A DNA stretch of 5,679 nt from assembly GCA_009774625.1 (NCBI GenBank), contig VSOB01000097.1:1-5679 (forward strand), read 5' to 3'. A model generated the notes under the pieces. The model searched no databases and had not been told where the DNA came from. It saw only the letters and a program-made list of their open reading frames with translations. This stretch comes from Lachnospiraceae bacterium. Lineage in GTDB: Bacteria > Bacillota > Clostridia > Lachnospirales > Lachnospiraceae. A program made the translations under genes and the position numbers. Shown here in pieces: positions 5,486 through 5,679 of the stretch (positions within the stretch are counted from its first letter, which is position 1; every line of letters begins with the position of its first letter).

Positions 5486-5679
5486 ATGAGTATTTTAGGA
5501 GTAAACAGTGCTTTGGCGGGTGCACAACAGTATGCGAACAGGACACAGAAAACATCGGCAAACAAGGCAAGTTTTACGGAGCAGTTGCAGAAAACGGGAG
5601 ATGCGGCGGAAACATCAAAGGTGGATGCATACCAAAAATATCTGGAACAGAAATATGGCCCTATTATGGTTCGGAGTGT
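5486..5679 (+). CDS. Uncharacterised DUF6033-like protein, N-terminal part (3' truncated by window edge)
   Basis: The first 64 codons of a gene open to the window end. ATG 5486 has GGAAGGAG (5468-5475) ten bases ahead. The protein begins MSILGVNSALAGAQQYANRT, then SFTEQL at residues 29-34 and a helical KVDAYQKYLEQKYGPIMV at 45-62. From memory, the phrase Y..YL..KYG...V.S is typical of Lachnospiraceae proteins filed as DUF6033, where it precedes a conserved domain like the one in the middle of the upstream protein; this is recollection, not a search. There is no signal peptide or membrane helix in the visible part. It lies in the same direction 97 bases after the upstream gene, and the pair share an N-terminal pattern, so they are probably distant paralogues working together. 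Function unknown. Confidence 0.78.
   Translation, partial: MSILGVNSALAGAQQYANRTQKTSANKASFTEQLQKTGDAAETSKVDAYQKYLEQKYGPIMVRS

Overview
The window looks like a chromosomal or accessory segment from a Gram-positive Clostridia, most plausibly a Lachnospiraceae-type gut anaerobe. The reasons are the strong AGGAGG-type ribosome sites, sigma-A-like promoters, a MerR/SDR pair, a LytTR/GHKL two-component pair with a TTG and a GTG start, and two uncharacterised proteins of a kind I associate with that group. This placement is inference from style; there is no rRNA or other marker. All seven genes are on the plus strand except merR.

Left module (1-2145): the C-terminal two thirds of an MFS drug-efflux-like transporter (start lies outside the window), a compact hairpin terminator, a convergent MerR-family regulator on the minus strand, and a divergent classical short-chain dehydrogenase/reductase. 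The merR-SDR gap holds two overlapping promoters: a TTGACA-19 bp-TATGGT promoter for the SDR, with a perfect dyad inside the long spacer (the usual target of MerR activators), and a TTGATA-17 bp-TATAAT promoter for merR on the other strand.

Middle (2146-2455): a 310-base gap without a convincing gene. Its left half is GC-rich and full of potential RNA helices (a strong hairpin at 2178-2216 and further inverted and direct repeats to 2295). Its right half holds a perfect 10-bp direct repeat with a 22-bp period and a TATAAA box, placed as a LytTR-type binding site would be, just ahead of the two-component genes.

Right module (2456-5679): a LytTR response regulator (TTG start), an AgrC-like GHKL sensor kinase that overlaps it by 8 bases, and a 260-residue uncharacterised protein that overlaps the kinase by 23 bases. 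After a 97-base gap comes the beginning of a second uncharacterised protein that runs off the window. The last two proteins share an N-terminal pattern (GV...L.G, then [EQ]QY, then SF.E.L) and resemble, from memory, Lachnospiraceae proteins catalogued as DUF6033 or similar. The best candidate for an undescribed system is this unit: a quorum- or peptide-sensing type two-component pair, probably autoregulated, fused by gene overlap to a family of small proteins of unknown role. One of them has a striking internal drop in GC content that suggests domain exchange.
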